Shown here piece by piece: positions 8,480 to 16,047 of a DNA stretch of 64,000 nt. The stretch comes from Parahoeflea halophila (GTDB lineage Bacteria > Pseudomonadota > Alphaproteobacteria > Rhizobiales > Rhizobiaceae): positions 186,001-250,000 of the forward strand of contig NZ_OCPC01000002.1 in assembly GCF_900220985.1 (NCBI RefSeq), written 5' to 3'. Below the pieces are notes generated by a model. That model had not been told where the DNA came from. It made no database searches and was given only the letters and a program-made list of their open reading frames with translations. Made by a program: the position numbers and the translations under genes. Each line of letters opens with the position of its first letter. Position 1 is the stretch's first letter.

Positions 8480-9415
8480 ATGCAGCAGCCCCTTGTCACC
8501 GCAGCCCCCGATGTCATTGCAGAGCGGCAGCGCTGGCTCGACCAGCTGACGGAGGAGCGGCGATTGTCGCCCAAGACCGCCGACGCCTATGAGCGGGATC
8601 TGCGCCAGTTCCTGAGCTTTCTCACCACCCATCTGGGCGGGCCGCCGCGGCTTGCCGATCTCGCAGATCTGCGGCCGCTGGACCTGCGGGCCTTCATGGC
8701 CGAACGACGGCGCGACGGCGCGGGTGCGCGAACCCTCGGACGCGGCCTTGCCGGCATCCGCTCGTTTCTCCGCCATCTCGAGCGCAAGGGCCTGGCCAAT
8801 GCCGCCGGGGCGTCAGCCACAAGAGCGCCGCGCCAGCCCAAGTCATTGCCCAAGCCCCTGAGCGCCCGCGATGCGCGGCGGGTGGTCGACGCCGATCTGC
8901 AGCTGTCCAACGAACCCTGGATCGCCGCCCGCACTGCTGCTGTCCTGACCCTGCTTTACGGCTGCGGCTTGCGCATTTCCGAGGCACTCTCGCTGACCGT
9001 CAACGATCTGCCGCGGGATGGTGAAACCCTGCGCATCACCGGCAAGGGCGGAAAGACAAGGATCGTCCCGCTTTTGCCCGTCGCCAGGCAGGCGATTGCA
9101 GACTACCGCAGGCTTTGCCCCTATTCGCCCGGCCCCGACGCGCCGATGTTCCGCGGCGCCCGCGGCGGACCCTTGCAGCCGGCCATCGTGCAGAAGGAAA
9201 TGCGGCGTCTGCGCTCGGCACTCGATCTCCCCGAAACGGCCACCCCGCATGCGCTGAGACACTCCTTTGCCACCCATCTTCTGGCCGGCGGCGGAGACCT
9301 TCGCACCATTCAGGAACTGCTCGGCCATGCCAGCCTCTCGACCACACAGGTCTATACCGGGGTCGATGCCAGCCGTCTGATCGACATTTACGACCGCGCC
9401 CATCCCCGGGCGTGA
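8480..9415 (+). CDS. xerC: Tyrosine recombinase XerC
   Basis: A 311-residue recombinase that would resolve chromosome dimers at dif together with XerD. The N-terminal SAM-like DNA-binding domain covers about 10-105. The catalytic set is complete: Arg165 in GLRISEAL, Lys189 in GKGGKTR, His257 and Arg260 in HALRHSFATH, His283 in LLGHASLSTT and Tyr292 in VYTGVD. ATG at 8480 is used; an in-frame TTG at 8453 would add nine residues. The closing IDIYDRAHPRA is XerC-like. Proximity to priA and the wider housekeeping context argue for the cellular recombinase rather than a phage integrase. Confidence 0.92.
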   Translation: MQQPLVTAAPDVIAERQRWLDQLTEERRLSPKTADAYERDLRQFLSFLTTHLGGPPRLADLADLRPLDLRAFMAERRRDGAGARTLGRGLAGIRSFLRHLERKGLANAAGASATRAPRQPKSLPKPLSARDARRVVDADLQLSNEPWIAARTAAVLTLLYGCGLRISEALSLTVNDLPRDGETLRITGKGGKTRIVPLLPVARQAIADYRRLCPYSPGPDAPMFRGARGGPLQPAIVQKEMRRLRSALDLPETATPHALRHSFATHLLAGGGDLRTIQELLGHASLSTTQVYTGVDASRLIDIYDRAHPRA

Positions 9416-9514
9416 GCCGGAAACTTTGCGCACGCCTCTTGCATGGCACGGCCGTTCTGTCGGAAACCTTGGCCCGTCCGTTTTGTTCGAAATCCAGCAA
9501 GCCACGATCGAGCC

Positions 9515-10603
9515 ATGTCCGCCCAAGAAATTTTCATGATTGTCCTGCGCTTTGCGGTCATTTCCGTTCTGATCTACTTCGCAATTGCCGTCGGTCTGAT
9601 CCTCTCTCAGAGCCCTTCGGAGACGGTCGCCGGCGAGACCATCGATTTTTCCGGCCAGGCCGTATCCGCAACCGCAAAGCCTGTACCGCTTGAAACCTAC
9701 CAGACCCGCGACGGCTCCTCTCTGGGCTACCGCCATTACCGCAGCGGCAAGGCCGACGCGCCGCTTTTGGTCTTCCTGCACGGCTCCGGCTGGCACGGCG
9801 GCGCCTATGACGGGCTGGCGCGTAACATCGCTGAGGAGGCTGGGGTTGAGGTCGCGCTGCCGGATCTGCGCGGGCATGGCCCGTCTCCGCAAACCCGTGG
9901 TGACATTGCCTATATCGGCCAGTTCGAGGATGACATCGCCGATCTCGTCGACACTTTGCGCAAGCCCGGCCAGCCACTGATACTCGGCGGCCACTCCAGC
10001 GGCGGCGGCCTGGTCATCCGCTATGCCGGTGGCAAGTATGGACAGACCCTTGACGGCGCGGTGCTGCTGGCGCCCTTCTTGAAATACGACGCCCCGACGA
10101 CACGGCCCAATTCCGGGGGCTGGGCGCGGCCATTGACCCGGCGGATCATCGGCCTGTCCATGCTCAATACCGTCGGCATCACCGGCCTGAACGGGCTCAC
10201 CGCGATCCAGTTCAATTTCCCCGGCGAGGTGCTCAACGGCGCTCAGGGCGAAACCGCGACCGCACACTACAGTTACCGCCTCAACACCGCCTACGCGCCG
10301 CGCAGCGACTATCTTTCCGACATCGCTGCCCTGCCGCCCTTTCTGCTGCTTGCCGGTGCAGAAGACGAATCCTTCAACGCTCAGGCCTATGAGCCGACGA
10401 TGCAACAGGTTAACCCGAACGGCACCTATGAACTGCTCGACGGCAAGTCCCATCTCGCCATCATCTCAGACGACCGCACGGCCGGTCTGATCGCTGCCTT
10501 TGTCAAAGCCTTGCCGACAGGGGGTAATGCTAGACGCAGGCGCCTCGAAAGTCGGCCAACCGGCCGCTTAACACGCTGTTTACCACCGATGGAACTTGGC
10601 TGA
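9515..10603 (+). CDS. Membrane-anchored alpha/beta-hydrolase
   Basis: From ATG 9515 the product is 362 residues: one N-terminal transmembrane helix (about 6-28), then an alpha/beta-hydrolase fold. LLVFLHGSGWHGG marks the oxyanion strand and GGHSSGGG the nucleophile elbow (Ser in GHSSG). A late Asp (AGAEDESF) and His (GKSHLAII) complete a plausible catalytic triad. It resembles monoacylglycerol-lipase or lysophospholipase-type hydrolases acting at the membrane; the substrate is unknown. About 25 basic residues after the fold (ending LTRCLPPMELG) are poorly conserved-looking. It is co-directional with the TraB-like gene downstream. Confidence 0.85.
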   Translation: MSAQEIFMIVLRFAVISVLIYFAIAVGLILSQSPSETVAGETIDFSGQAVSATAKPVPLETYQTRDGSSLGYRHYRSGKADAPLLVFLHGSGWHGGAYDGLARNIAEEAGVEVALPDLRGHGPSPQTRGDIAYIGQFEDDIADLVDTLRKPGQPLILGGHSSGGGLVIRYAGGKYGQTLDGAVLLAPFLKYDAPTTRPNSGGWARPLTRRIIGLSMLNTVGITGLNGLTAIQFNFPGEVLNGAQGETATAHYSYRLNTAYAPRSDYLSDIAALPPFLLLAGAEDESFNAQAYEPTMQQVNPNGTYELLDGKSHLAIISDDRTAGLIAAFVKALPTGGNARRRRLESRPTGRLTRCLPPMELG

Positions 10604-10670
10604 CGGTTAACCGGTTTGTCAGCCTTGACGGGCTATGATGACAGGTCAGATCCAGAAGGAACGGCCCGCC

Positions 10671-11759
10671 ATGCATCACCAGCCAGTCTTGTCCCGCGTG
10701 AGGACCTCCTGCGCGCAGTTCCCGAGCCTGGTCTTCGCCGTGGCCTTGTCGCTGCCATTCGTGTTGTTGATCCTGCTGGCTCTGGGACTGGTTTGGGGAA
10801 CAGGCGCCCGCGCCTCCGAAACCGCTGCCTGTGACGGCACCAGCCTGGTCGAACAACTCGAAATCTCGCATCCGCAGAGGCTGGCCCAAGCGCGGGCCGA
10901 AGCAGCCGCAGTGCCCAATGGCAGCGGCCTTCTGTGGAAGGTCGAAAAATCCGGCACCGAACCGTCCTGGCTCTTCGGCACCATGCATGTGACCGACCCC
11001 CGGGTGACCAGGATGCCGGAAGCCGCCCAGGCGGCGTTTGACACGGCGGGAACCGTTGTCATCGAAACCATCGATGTGCTTGACCCGGCCAAGGCCCAGG
11101 CGGCACTGATGACAAAGCCGGAACTGACAATGTTCACCGACGGCACCACGCTCGACACGTTCCTCGACGAAGAGGAAACAGGCATCATCAAGGCCGAGCT
11201 TGACCGTCGCGGCATTCCGCTGGCGCTGGTCTCGCGCATGAAGCCTTGGATGATCGCAGGCCTTGTGACCCTGCCTGCCTGCGAAATGGCCCGCAAGGCC
11301 GAAGGCATAGAATTTCTCGACATCAAGATTGCCAACACCGCGCGCGATCAGGGCAAGCAACTGCTCGGGCTTGAAAGCCTCGGCGAACAGCTGGCCGCAC
11401 TCACCGATCTGCCGATCGAATTCCATGTCCGTGGACTTGTGGAAACCATTCGGCTGGCCGACCTGATGCCTGACATCATGGCCACCATGACCGACCTGTA
11501 TCTGGAAGGCGAGATCGCGCAGATCATGCCGGTTATCCTGGCTGCAGGGCCCGATCAGCTGAAGGATGATGCCAGCGGCTATGCCGCCTTCGAGGAGCGG
11601 ATCGTGACCATGCGCAACCATGTCATGGCCGAACGCGCCGTCCCCATCCTTGAGGCCGGCAATGCCTTCATCGCCGTTGGGGCGCTGCATCTGCCCGGCG
11701 AGGAGGGCCTTGTTACCCTGCTGCAGGATACCGGCTACACGGTGACCGCAGTCCGGTAA
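10671..11759 (+). CDS. TraB/GumN family protein, exported
   Basis: The product is 362 residues from ATG 10671, which has AAGGA ten bases upstream; ATG 10635 would add 12 residues. A basic start and a long hydrophobic segment (about residues 18-40) ending in GARASETAAC suggest a signal sequence or anchor. The TraB/GumN hallmarks are both present: LFGTMHVTDPR, supplying the N-terminal GT-H motif, and the C-terminal VGALHLPGEEGL. Members are thought to be metalloprotease-like, related to TIKI, and some sit in polysaccharide loci; no specific role is established here. A lone cysteine pair (C in AACDG, C in LPACEMA) could form a disulfide. Confidence 0.88.
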   Translation: MHHQPVLSRVRTSCAQFPSLVFAVALSLPFVLLILLALGLVWGTGARASETAACDGTSLVEQLEISHPQRLAQARAEAAAVPNGSGLLWKVEKSGTEPSWLFGTMHVTDPRVTRMPEAAQAAFDTAGTVVIETIDVLDPAKAQAALMTKPELTMFTDGTTLDTFLDEEETGIIKAELDRRGIPLALVSRMKPWMIAGLVTLPACEMARKAEGIEFLDIKIANTARDQGKQLLGLESLGEQLAALTDLPIEFHVRGLVETIRLADLMPDIMATMTDLYLEGEIAQIMPVILAAGPDQLKDDASGYAAFEERIVTMRNHVMAERAVPILEAGNAFIAVGALHLPGEEGLVTLLQDTGYTVTAVR

Positions 11760-11846
11760 CAAAGCGTGACCGGGATCGCGTCATCCTGACGGAACCTATC
11801 TCCTGATCCGGGCGTTTTTGCCCTGTGACACGAAAGGAGATGTCCA

Positions 11847-12176
11847 ATGGTCGATTATACACCGCATAACCGCCCCAGCGAGGAAGGTCGTCGTCCCTAC
11901 GAGCATGTTCGCGACACCACCGTCGTCAAGACGGGCAACACCGGCGTGATGGCAGCCGTCGTCCTGTTTGTCCTGCTCGCTGTCGCAGCTTTTGTCTTTT
12001 GGACCGCCGACGAGACCCGGGTGGTCGAAACCACGGCCCCTGCGGCCCAGGTCAACGAACAGGTCGCACCCGACGCCGATGCGTCTCGCCCGGCCCCGGC
12101 ACCCGATGCTCCGCTGATCGCCCCTGATGCCGCCGCGCCGGCCGAGACCGCTCCGGCGCCCGCCACCGGCGACTAA
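11847..12176 (+). CDS. Small single-pass membrane protein with Ala/Pro-rich tail
   Basis: A 109-residue protein with an excellent ribosome-binding site (AAAGGAGATGTCCA before ATG 11847). A hydrophilic N-terminus of about 33 residues is followed by one transmembrane helix (GVMAAVVLFVLLAVAAFVFW). The outer tail of about 55 residues is low-complexity and rich in Ala, Pro and Asp. The topology suggests a short cytoplasmic head and a periplasmic tail that could reach peptidoglycan, but no domain is recognised. A strong terminator hairpin follows. Confidence 0.85.
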   Translation: MVDYTPHNRPSEEGRRPYEHVRDTTVVKTGNTGVMAAVVLFVLLAVAAFVFWTADETRVVETTAPAAQVNEQVAPDADASRPAPAPDAPLIAPDAAAPAETAPAPATGD

Positions 12177-12241
12177 GCCAGATCCTTTCCGCCACTGTTC
12201 AGACCTCCCTCCCTGACCTCCACCAGTGACGGAAACACTCG

Positions 12242-12269
12242 AACCGCCCGGCCCCACACCGGGCGGTTT
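12242..12269 (+). terminator. Hairpin terminator after the small membrane protein gene
   Basis: A perfect ten-base-pair stem AACCGCCCGG (12242-12251) / CCGGGCGGTT (12259-12268) with a seven-base loop and a short T run. It ends the plus-strand unit and faces the end of the convergent suc operon. Confidence 0.8.
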
Positions 12270-12285
12270 CGCATGTTCGGGAAGT

Positions 12286-12753
12286 TCAGACCCGCGACAG
12301 GGTGCTTTTCACGATCAGTTTGTGAAACGGCGTGATCACTGCGAGATACATCCGGCCAAGCATATTGTGCCGTCGGATCAGCGTCATCATGCGAACCGCT
12401 GTCTGCTGGTTCTCAAGCGCTTCGGTCTGCACCACGATACGGAAATCGAGATGCCGGTCATCGAAGCCGAGCACGGTCTCGCCCGGTTCCGTGCTGAGCA
12501 ACGGAAACATGCCAACCCGCGGCGAGCCTGCTGTTGCCACTTCCGCATCGCCCTGAAGACCGAATGGCCGGACCAACAGGTTTCTCAGCGCCATCAGACC
12601 ATCGACCCATTTCGGCATTCGCTCGAACGCCCGCCGGGCCGCAGCCTCCGCTGTCAATTGAGGCTGAGCCACCCGCGTCTCGAAGCAGTCGGCCCAATCC
12701 GCACCCGGCAAGGCCGGATGCGGCATTTTAGTTGCAATCTCGCGAGCTTTCAT
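12286..12753 (-). CDS. DUF2867-type protein
   Basis: A 155-residue cytoplasmic protein (ATG at 12753, directly after an in-frame TTG). The pattern WADCFETRV near the start, ETVLGFDDRHLDFRIVV in the middle, and a C-terminal helix with MYLAVITPFHKLIVKSTL fits the DUF2867 family of small single-domain proteins related to SRPBCC-like folds. No catalytic residue is evident. It is the last gene of the minus-strand suc-lpdA block, 35 bases after lpdA, so it is probably co-transcribed. Its role there is unknown. Confidence 0.8.
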   Translation of the reverse strand: MKAREIATKMPHPALPGADWADCFETRVAQPQLTAEAAARRAFERMPKWVDGLMALRNLLVRPFGLQGDAEVATAGSPRVGMFPLLSTEPGETVLGFDDRHLDFRIVVQTEALENQQTAVRMMTLIRRHNMLGRMYLAVITPFHKLIVKSTLSRV

Positions 12754-12787
12754 CAAAGGTCACATCCCGCCAGATCGGACATCGCAC

Positions 12788-14206
12788 TTACATATGGATC
12801 GGTTTGAAGAAGGTCGCCAGTGCCGCCTCCTTCACCGCTTCCGACATGGTCGGATGCGCATGGCAGGTGCGGCCCAGATCTTCCGATGATCCGCCAAATT
12901 CCATCAGCACCGCGGCTTCATGGATCATGTCGCCGGCACCGAAGCCGATGATGTGAACGCCCAGCACCCGGTCGGTCTCGGCATCGGCCAGCACCTTGAC
13001 GAAACCGTCAGGCGTCTCCATCGCCCGCGCCCGGCCATTGGCCGAGAACGGAAACTTGCCCGACTTGTACTTGACGCCGTCTGCCTTCAGCTCTTCCTCG
13101 GTCTTGCCAACGGAGGCCACTTCCGGCTGGGTGTAGACCACACCCGGAATGACGCCGTAATTTACGTGACCCGCCTGACCGGCCATGATCTCGGCCAGCG
13201 CAACGCCTTCATCCTCGGCCTTGTGCGCCAGCATCGGCCCGGCGATCACGTCGCCGATGGCATAAACACCCGGCACATTGGTCTGGTAGTGATGGTCGGT
13301 ACGGACCCGGCCGCTCTCGTCAAGCACCACGCCGGCGTCCTCAAGGCCAAGGCCTTCGGTGAACGGCTTGCGGCCGGTGGCGATCAGCACGATATCCGCC
13401 TCGATGGTCTGGGTATCACCGCCCTTGACCGGCTCGAACGAGACCTTGGCCCCGCCATTGCCGTCCTTGCCGGTTTTCTCGACACCGGTCACTTTCGCGC
13501 CGAGCTTGAATTCCATGCCCTGCTTGGAGAGAATCCGCTGGAACTGCTTGGAAACTTCGCCGTCCATGCCACCAAGGATCTTGTCGAGATACTCGACAAC
13601 GGTCACCTTGGCACCGAGCCGGGCCCATACCGAGCCCAATTCCAGCCCGATCACGCCGCCGCCGACCACGACCATGTGCTCGGGCACCTTGTCGAGCGCG
13701 ATGGCACCGGTCGAGGACACGATCACCTTCTCGTCGATATCCACTTTTACGCCGGGAATGCCCGCGACATCAGAGCCGGTGGCAATGACGATGTTTTTGG
13801 CTTCCAGTTCGGTTTCCTTGCCGTCATTGTCGGTCACCGAGATCTTGCCTTCGCCGAGCACCTTGCCGTGGCCGATGAAGCTGTCGATCTTGTTCTTCTT
13901 GAAAAGGAACGCGACGCCGTCGACATTCGACTTCACGGTCGCGTCCTTGTGCGCCATCATCTTTTCGAGGTTGAGTTTCGGCTTGCCGACCTCGACCCCA
14001 AGGCTCTCCATGCCGTGATTGGCGTGCGCGAACACTTCGGACGCGTGCAGCAGCGCCTTCGATGGAATGCAGCCGATATTCAGGCACGTGCCGCCGAAGG
14101 TCGCGCTCTTTTCCACCACGGCCACCTTCATCCCGAGCTGTGCCGCCTTGATGGCGCAAACATAGCCCCCAGGTCCGGAACCGATGATGATGACGTCGTA
14201 GCTCAT
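12788..14206 (-). CDS. lpdA: Dihydrolipoamide dehydrogenase (E3 of the 2-oxoglutarate dehydrogenase complex)
   Basis: The 472-residue flavoprotein re-oxidises dihydrolipoamide and passes electrons to NAD+. FAD binding is shown by [10 protein letters not shown] at the N-terminus, the redox-active disulfide by Cys41 and Cys46 in [13 protein letters not shown], and NAD binding by [16 protein letters not shown]. The dimerisation domain ends with the catalytic His in [23 protein letters not shown] precedes ATG 14206. Position after sucAB makes it the partner E3 of 2-oxoglutarate dehydrogenase, though one E3 may serve several complexes. Confidence 0.97.
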   Translation of the reverse strand: MSYDVIIIGSGPGGYVCAIKAAQLGMKVAVVEKSATFGGTCLNIGCIPSKALLHASEVFAHANHGMESLGVEVGKPKLNLEKMMAHKDATVKSNVDGVAFLFKKNKIDSFIGHGKVLGEGKISVTDNDGKETELEAKNIVIATGSDVAGIPGVKVDIDEKVIVSSTGAIALDKVPEHMVVVGGGVIGLELGSVWARLGAKVTVVEYLDKILGGMDGEVSKQFQRILSKQGMEFKLGAKVTGVEKTGKDGNGGAKVSFEPVKGGDTQTIEADIVLIATGRKPFTEGLGLEDAGVVLDESGRVRTDHHYQTNVPGVYAIGDVIAGPMLAHKAEDEGVALAEIMAGQAGHVNYGVIPGVVYTQPEVASVGKTEEELKADGVKYKSGKFPFSANGRARAMETPDGFVKVLADAETDRVLGVHIIGFGAGDMIHEAAVLMEFGGSSEDLGRTCHAHPTMSEAVKEAALATFFKPIHM

Positions 14207-14230
14207 GGTTTTATCCTTATGATCCGAAAT

Positions 14231-14746
14231 TTATTCCTGGCAGGCTTTGAGCCGGAAGACATCGTCCGGCACCGCTGTGATGTCCTGCGCCTGCCAGGCC
14301 TGCGAACGCATCACGGCGGCGCCGAAATCCGGCAAGAGCAACTTGTCGCCCGCTGTCCGCATCGCTTCGCGCGCCGGCAGCCAGTCGACCGAGCCGTCGG
14401 TACCGATCGCGTAGATCGGGCCTTCCCAGACCGTGCAGGCGGCAATTTCCGCACCCGTTGCATCGCCTTCGGGGCACTGATGCAGGATAACGCCCCAGGG
14501 CCGGTCCGGCTCTCCCGCCATCATCACCACGCCGTCCATTGTAACACCATTGCCGGCAAAACTCAGGCGGAACCGGTGCTGCATTCCGTCAACATCCTCG
14601 AGCGGACCCGAAAACGCGATCTCGGCGCCGGATGCCGCCTCGTCATAGACCGCGAGCGCCTGCGGGCAGGCGGCACTGGCCGTGTGGCTGCCTGCGGCCA
14701 GCATCATGGCCGCGAGCATCAATGGGGTAAGACGGGCCGAAGCCAT
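14231..14746 (-). CDS. Secreted protein of unknown function between sucB and lpdA
   Basis: A 171-residue product. AAGGAG lies seven bases before ATG 14746, and a GTG one codon upstream is the alternative. The N-terminus is a clear signal peptide (LTPLMLAAMMLAAGSHTASA), giving a mature periplasmic protein starting near ACPQALAVY. Several cysteines (ACPQ, HQCPEG, AACTVW, LKACQE) could pair in the periplasm. The gene starts 12 bases after the sucB stop and is certainly within the operon, yet a periplasmic product has no obvious link to 2-oxoglutarate dehydrogenase. No family was recognised. Confidence 0.85.
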   Translation of the reverse strand: MASARLTPLMLAAMMLAAGSHTASAACPQALAVYDEAASGAEIAFSGPLEDVDGMQHRFRLSFAGNGVTMDGVVMMAGEPDRPWGVILHQCPEGDATGAEIAACTVWEGPIYAIGTDGSVDWLPAREAMRTAGDKLLLPDFGAAVMRSQAWQAQDITAVPDDVFRLKACQE

Positions 14747-14757
14747 CACCTTGCTCC

Positions 14758-15987
14758 TTACAGGTCGAGAACCAGACGTTCCGGATCTTCCAGGCTTTCC
14801 TTGACCCGGACCAGGAAGGTCACGGCTTCCTTGCCATCGACAATCCGGTGGTCATAGGAAAGGGCGAGATACATCATCGGCCGGATCACGACCTGGCCGC
14901 CGATGGCCATCGGCCGTTCCTGGATCTTGTGCATGCCGAGCACGCCCGACTGCGGCGAGTTCAGGATCGGCGACGACATCAGCGAGCCGTAGACGCCACC
15001 GTTCGAAATGGTGAAGGTGCCGCCCTGCATGTCGGCCATCGACAGTTCGCCGTCCCGCGCGGCCCGGCCGAGACGGCCGATTTCCTGCTCGATGCCGGCA
15101 ATGCTCATCTGGTCCGCATCGCGCACCACCGGAACCACGAGGCCCTTGTCGGTGCCCACCGCGACGCCGACATGGCAATAGTTCTTGTAGATGATGTCGG
15201 TGCCGTCCAGTTCGGCATTGACGCCCGGCACTTCCTTCAGAGCATGGCAGACGGCCTTGGTAAAGAAGCCCATGAAACCGAGCTTGACGCCGTGCTTCTT
15301 CTCGAACAGGTCCTTGTATTTCTTGCGCAGATCCATCACCGCCGTCATGTCCACCTCGTTATAGGTGGTCAGCATCGCGGCCGTGTTCTGGGCTTCCTTG
15401 AGGCGGCGGGCGATGGTCTGGCGCAGACGGGTCATCTTCACCCGTTCCTCGCGCGGCGCATCCTCGGCCGACGAGGCCGGACGGGCGGCAGCCGGTGCGG
15501 CTGCAGGCGCCGAGCCCTTGCCGATCGCGTCGAGAACGTCGCCCTTGAGCACCTGGCCGCGCTTGCCCGAGCCGGAGACATCTGCGGCGTCGATCTTGTT
15601 TTCAGCCATGAGCTTCTGTGCCGACGGAGCCGCCGGCATGTCCGAGCCGCTCTTCGCCGGAGCCGCGGGCGCCTCCGCCTTTGCAGCCTGCGCTTCGCTC
15701 CTTGCCTCGGGCTTGCTTTCGGCCTTGGCCGGTGCCGCGGCACCTCCCTCGCCTTCCGTCACCTGCGCCAGCAGCGCATTGACCTCGACCGTCTCGCCGT
15801 CCTTGGCGAGGATTTCGCTCAGGGTGCCCGAAACCGGAGAGGGGACCTCGATCGACACCTTGTCGGTTTCCAGCTCCACCAGCGGTTCATCCACCTTCAC
15901 GGTGTCGCCCACCTGCTTGAGCCAGGTGCCGATGGTGGCTTCGCTGACAGATTCACCAAGGGTCGGGACGCGAACTTCAGTAGCCAT
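14758..15987 (-). CDS. sucB: Dihydrolipoamide succinyltransferase (E2 of 2-oxoglutarate dehydrogenase)
   Basis: The 409-residue core enzyme transfers the succinyl group from lipoate to coenzyme A. One lipoyl domain (1-80) carries the lipoylated lysine, Lys43, in [10 protein letters not shown]. An Ala/Pro/Lys-rich linker (82-125) leads to the peripheral-subunit-binding domain ([21 protein letters not shown]) and then the catalytic domain, whose active site is His380 and Asp384 in SYDHRIVDG. Ending [11 protein letters not shown] is typical. It lies 60 bases downstream of sucA. Confidence 0.97.
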   Translation of the reverse strand: MATEVRVPTLGESVSEATIGTWLKQVGDTVKVDEPLVELETDKVSIEVPSPVSGTLSEILAKDGETVEVNALLAQVTEGEGGAAAPAKAESKPEARSEAQAAKAEAPAAPAKSGSDMPAAPSAQKLMAENKIDAADVSGSGKRGQVLKGDVLDAIGKGSAPAAAPAAARPASSAEDAPREERVKMTRLRQTIARRLKEAQNTAAMLTTYNEVDMTAVMDLRKKYKDLFEKKHGVKLGFMGFFTKAVCHALKEVPGVNAELDGTDIIYKNYCHVGVAVGTDKGLVVPVVRDADQMSIAGIEQEIGRLGRAARDGELSMADMQGGTFTISNGGVYGSLMSSPILNSPQSGVLGMHKIQERPMAIGGQVVIRPMMYLALSYDHRIVDGKEAVTFLVRVKESLEDPERLVLDL

Positions 15988-16047
15988 GATATTTGTTTCC
16001 GTTCTTTTTCAGTCAGTCAGACGATTGTTCGGCAACGTTGGGCGGCA

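Noticed and set aside
8480-9415. XerC as a phage or island integrase
   Set aside because: Length, complete chromosomal XerC-type ending and location among housekeeping genes fit the cellular dimer-resolution enzyme; no attachment repeats or cargo are nearby.
12920-14857. A 645-codon plus-strand open frame opposite lpdA
   Set aside because: Same reasoning: it mirrors lpdA codon structure and has no independent support.
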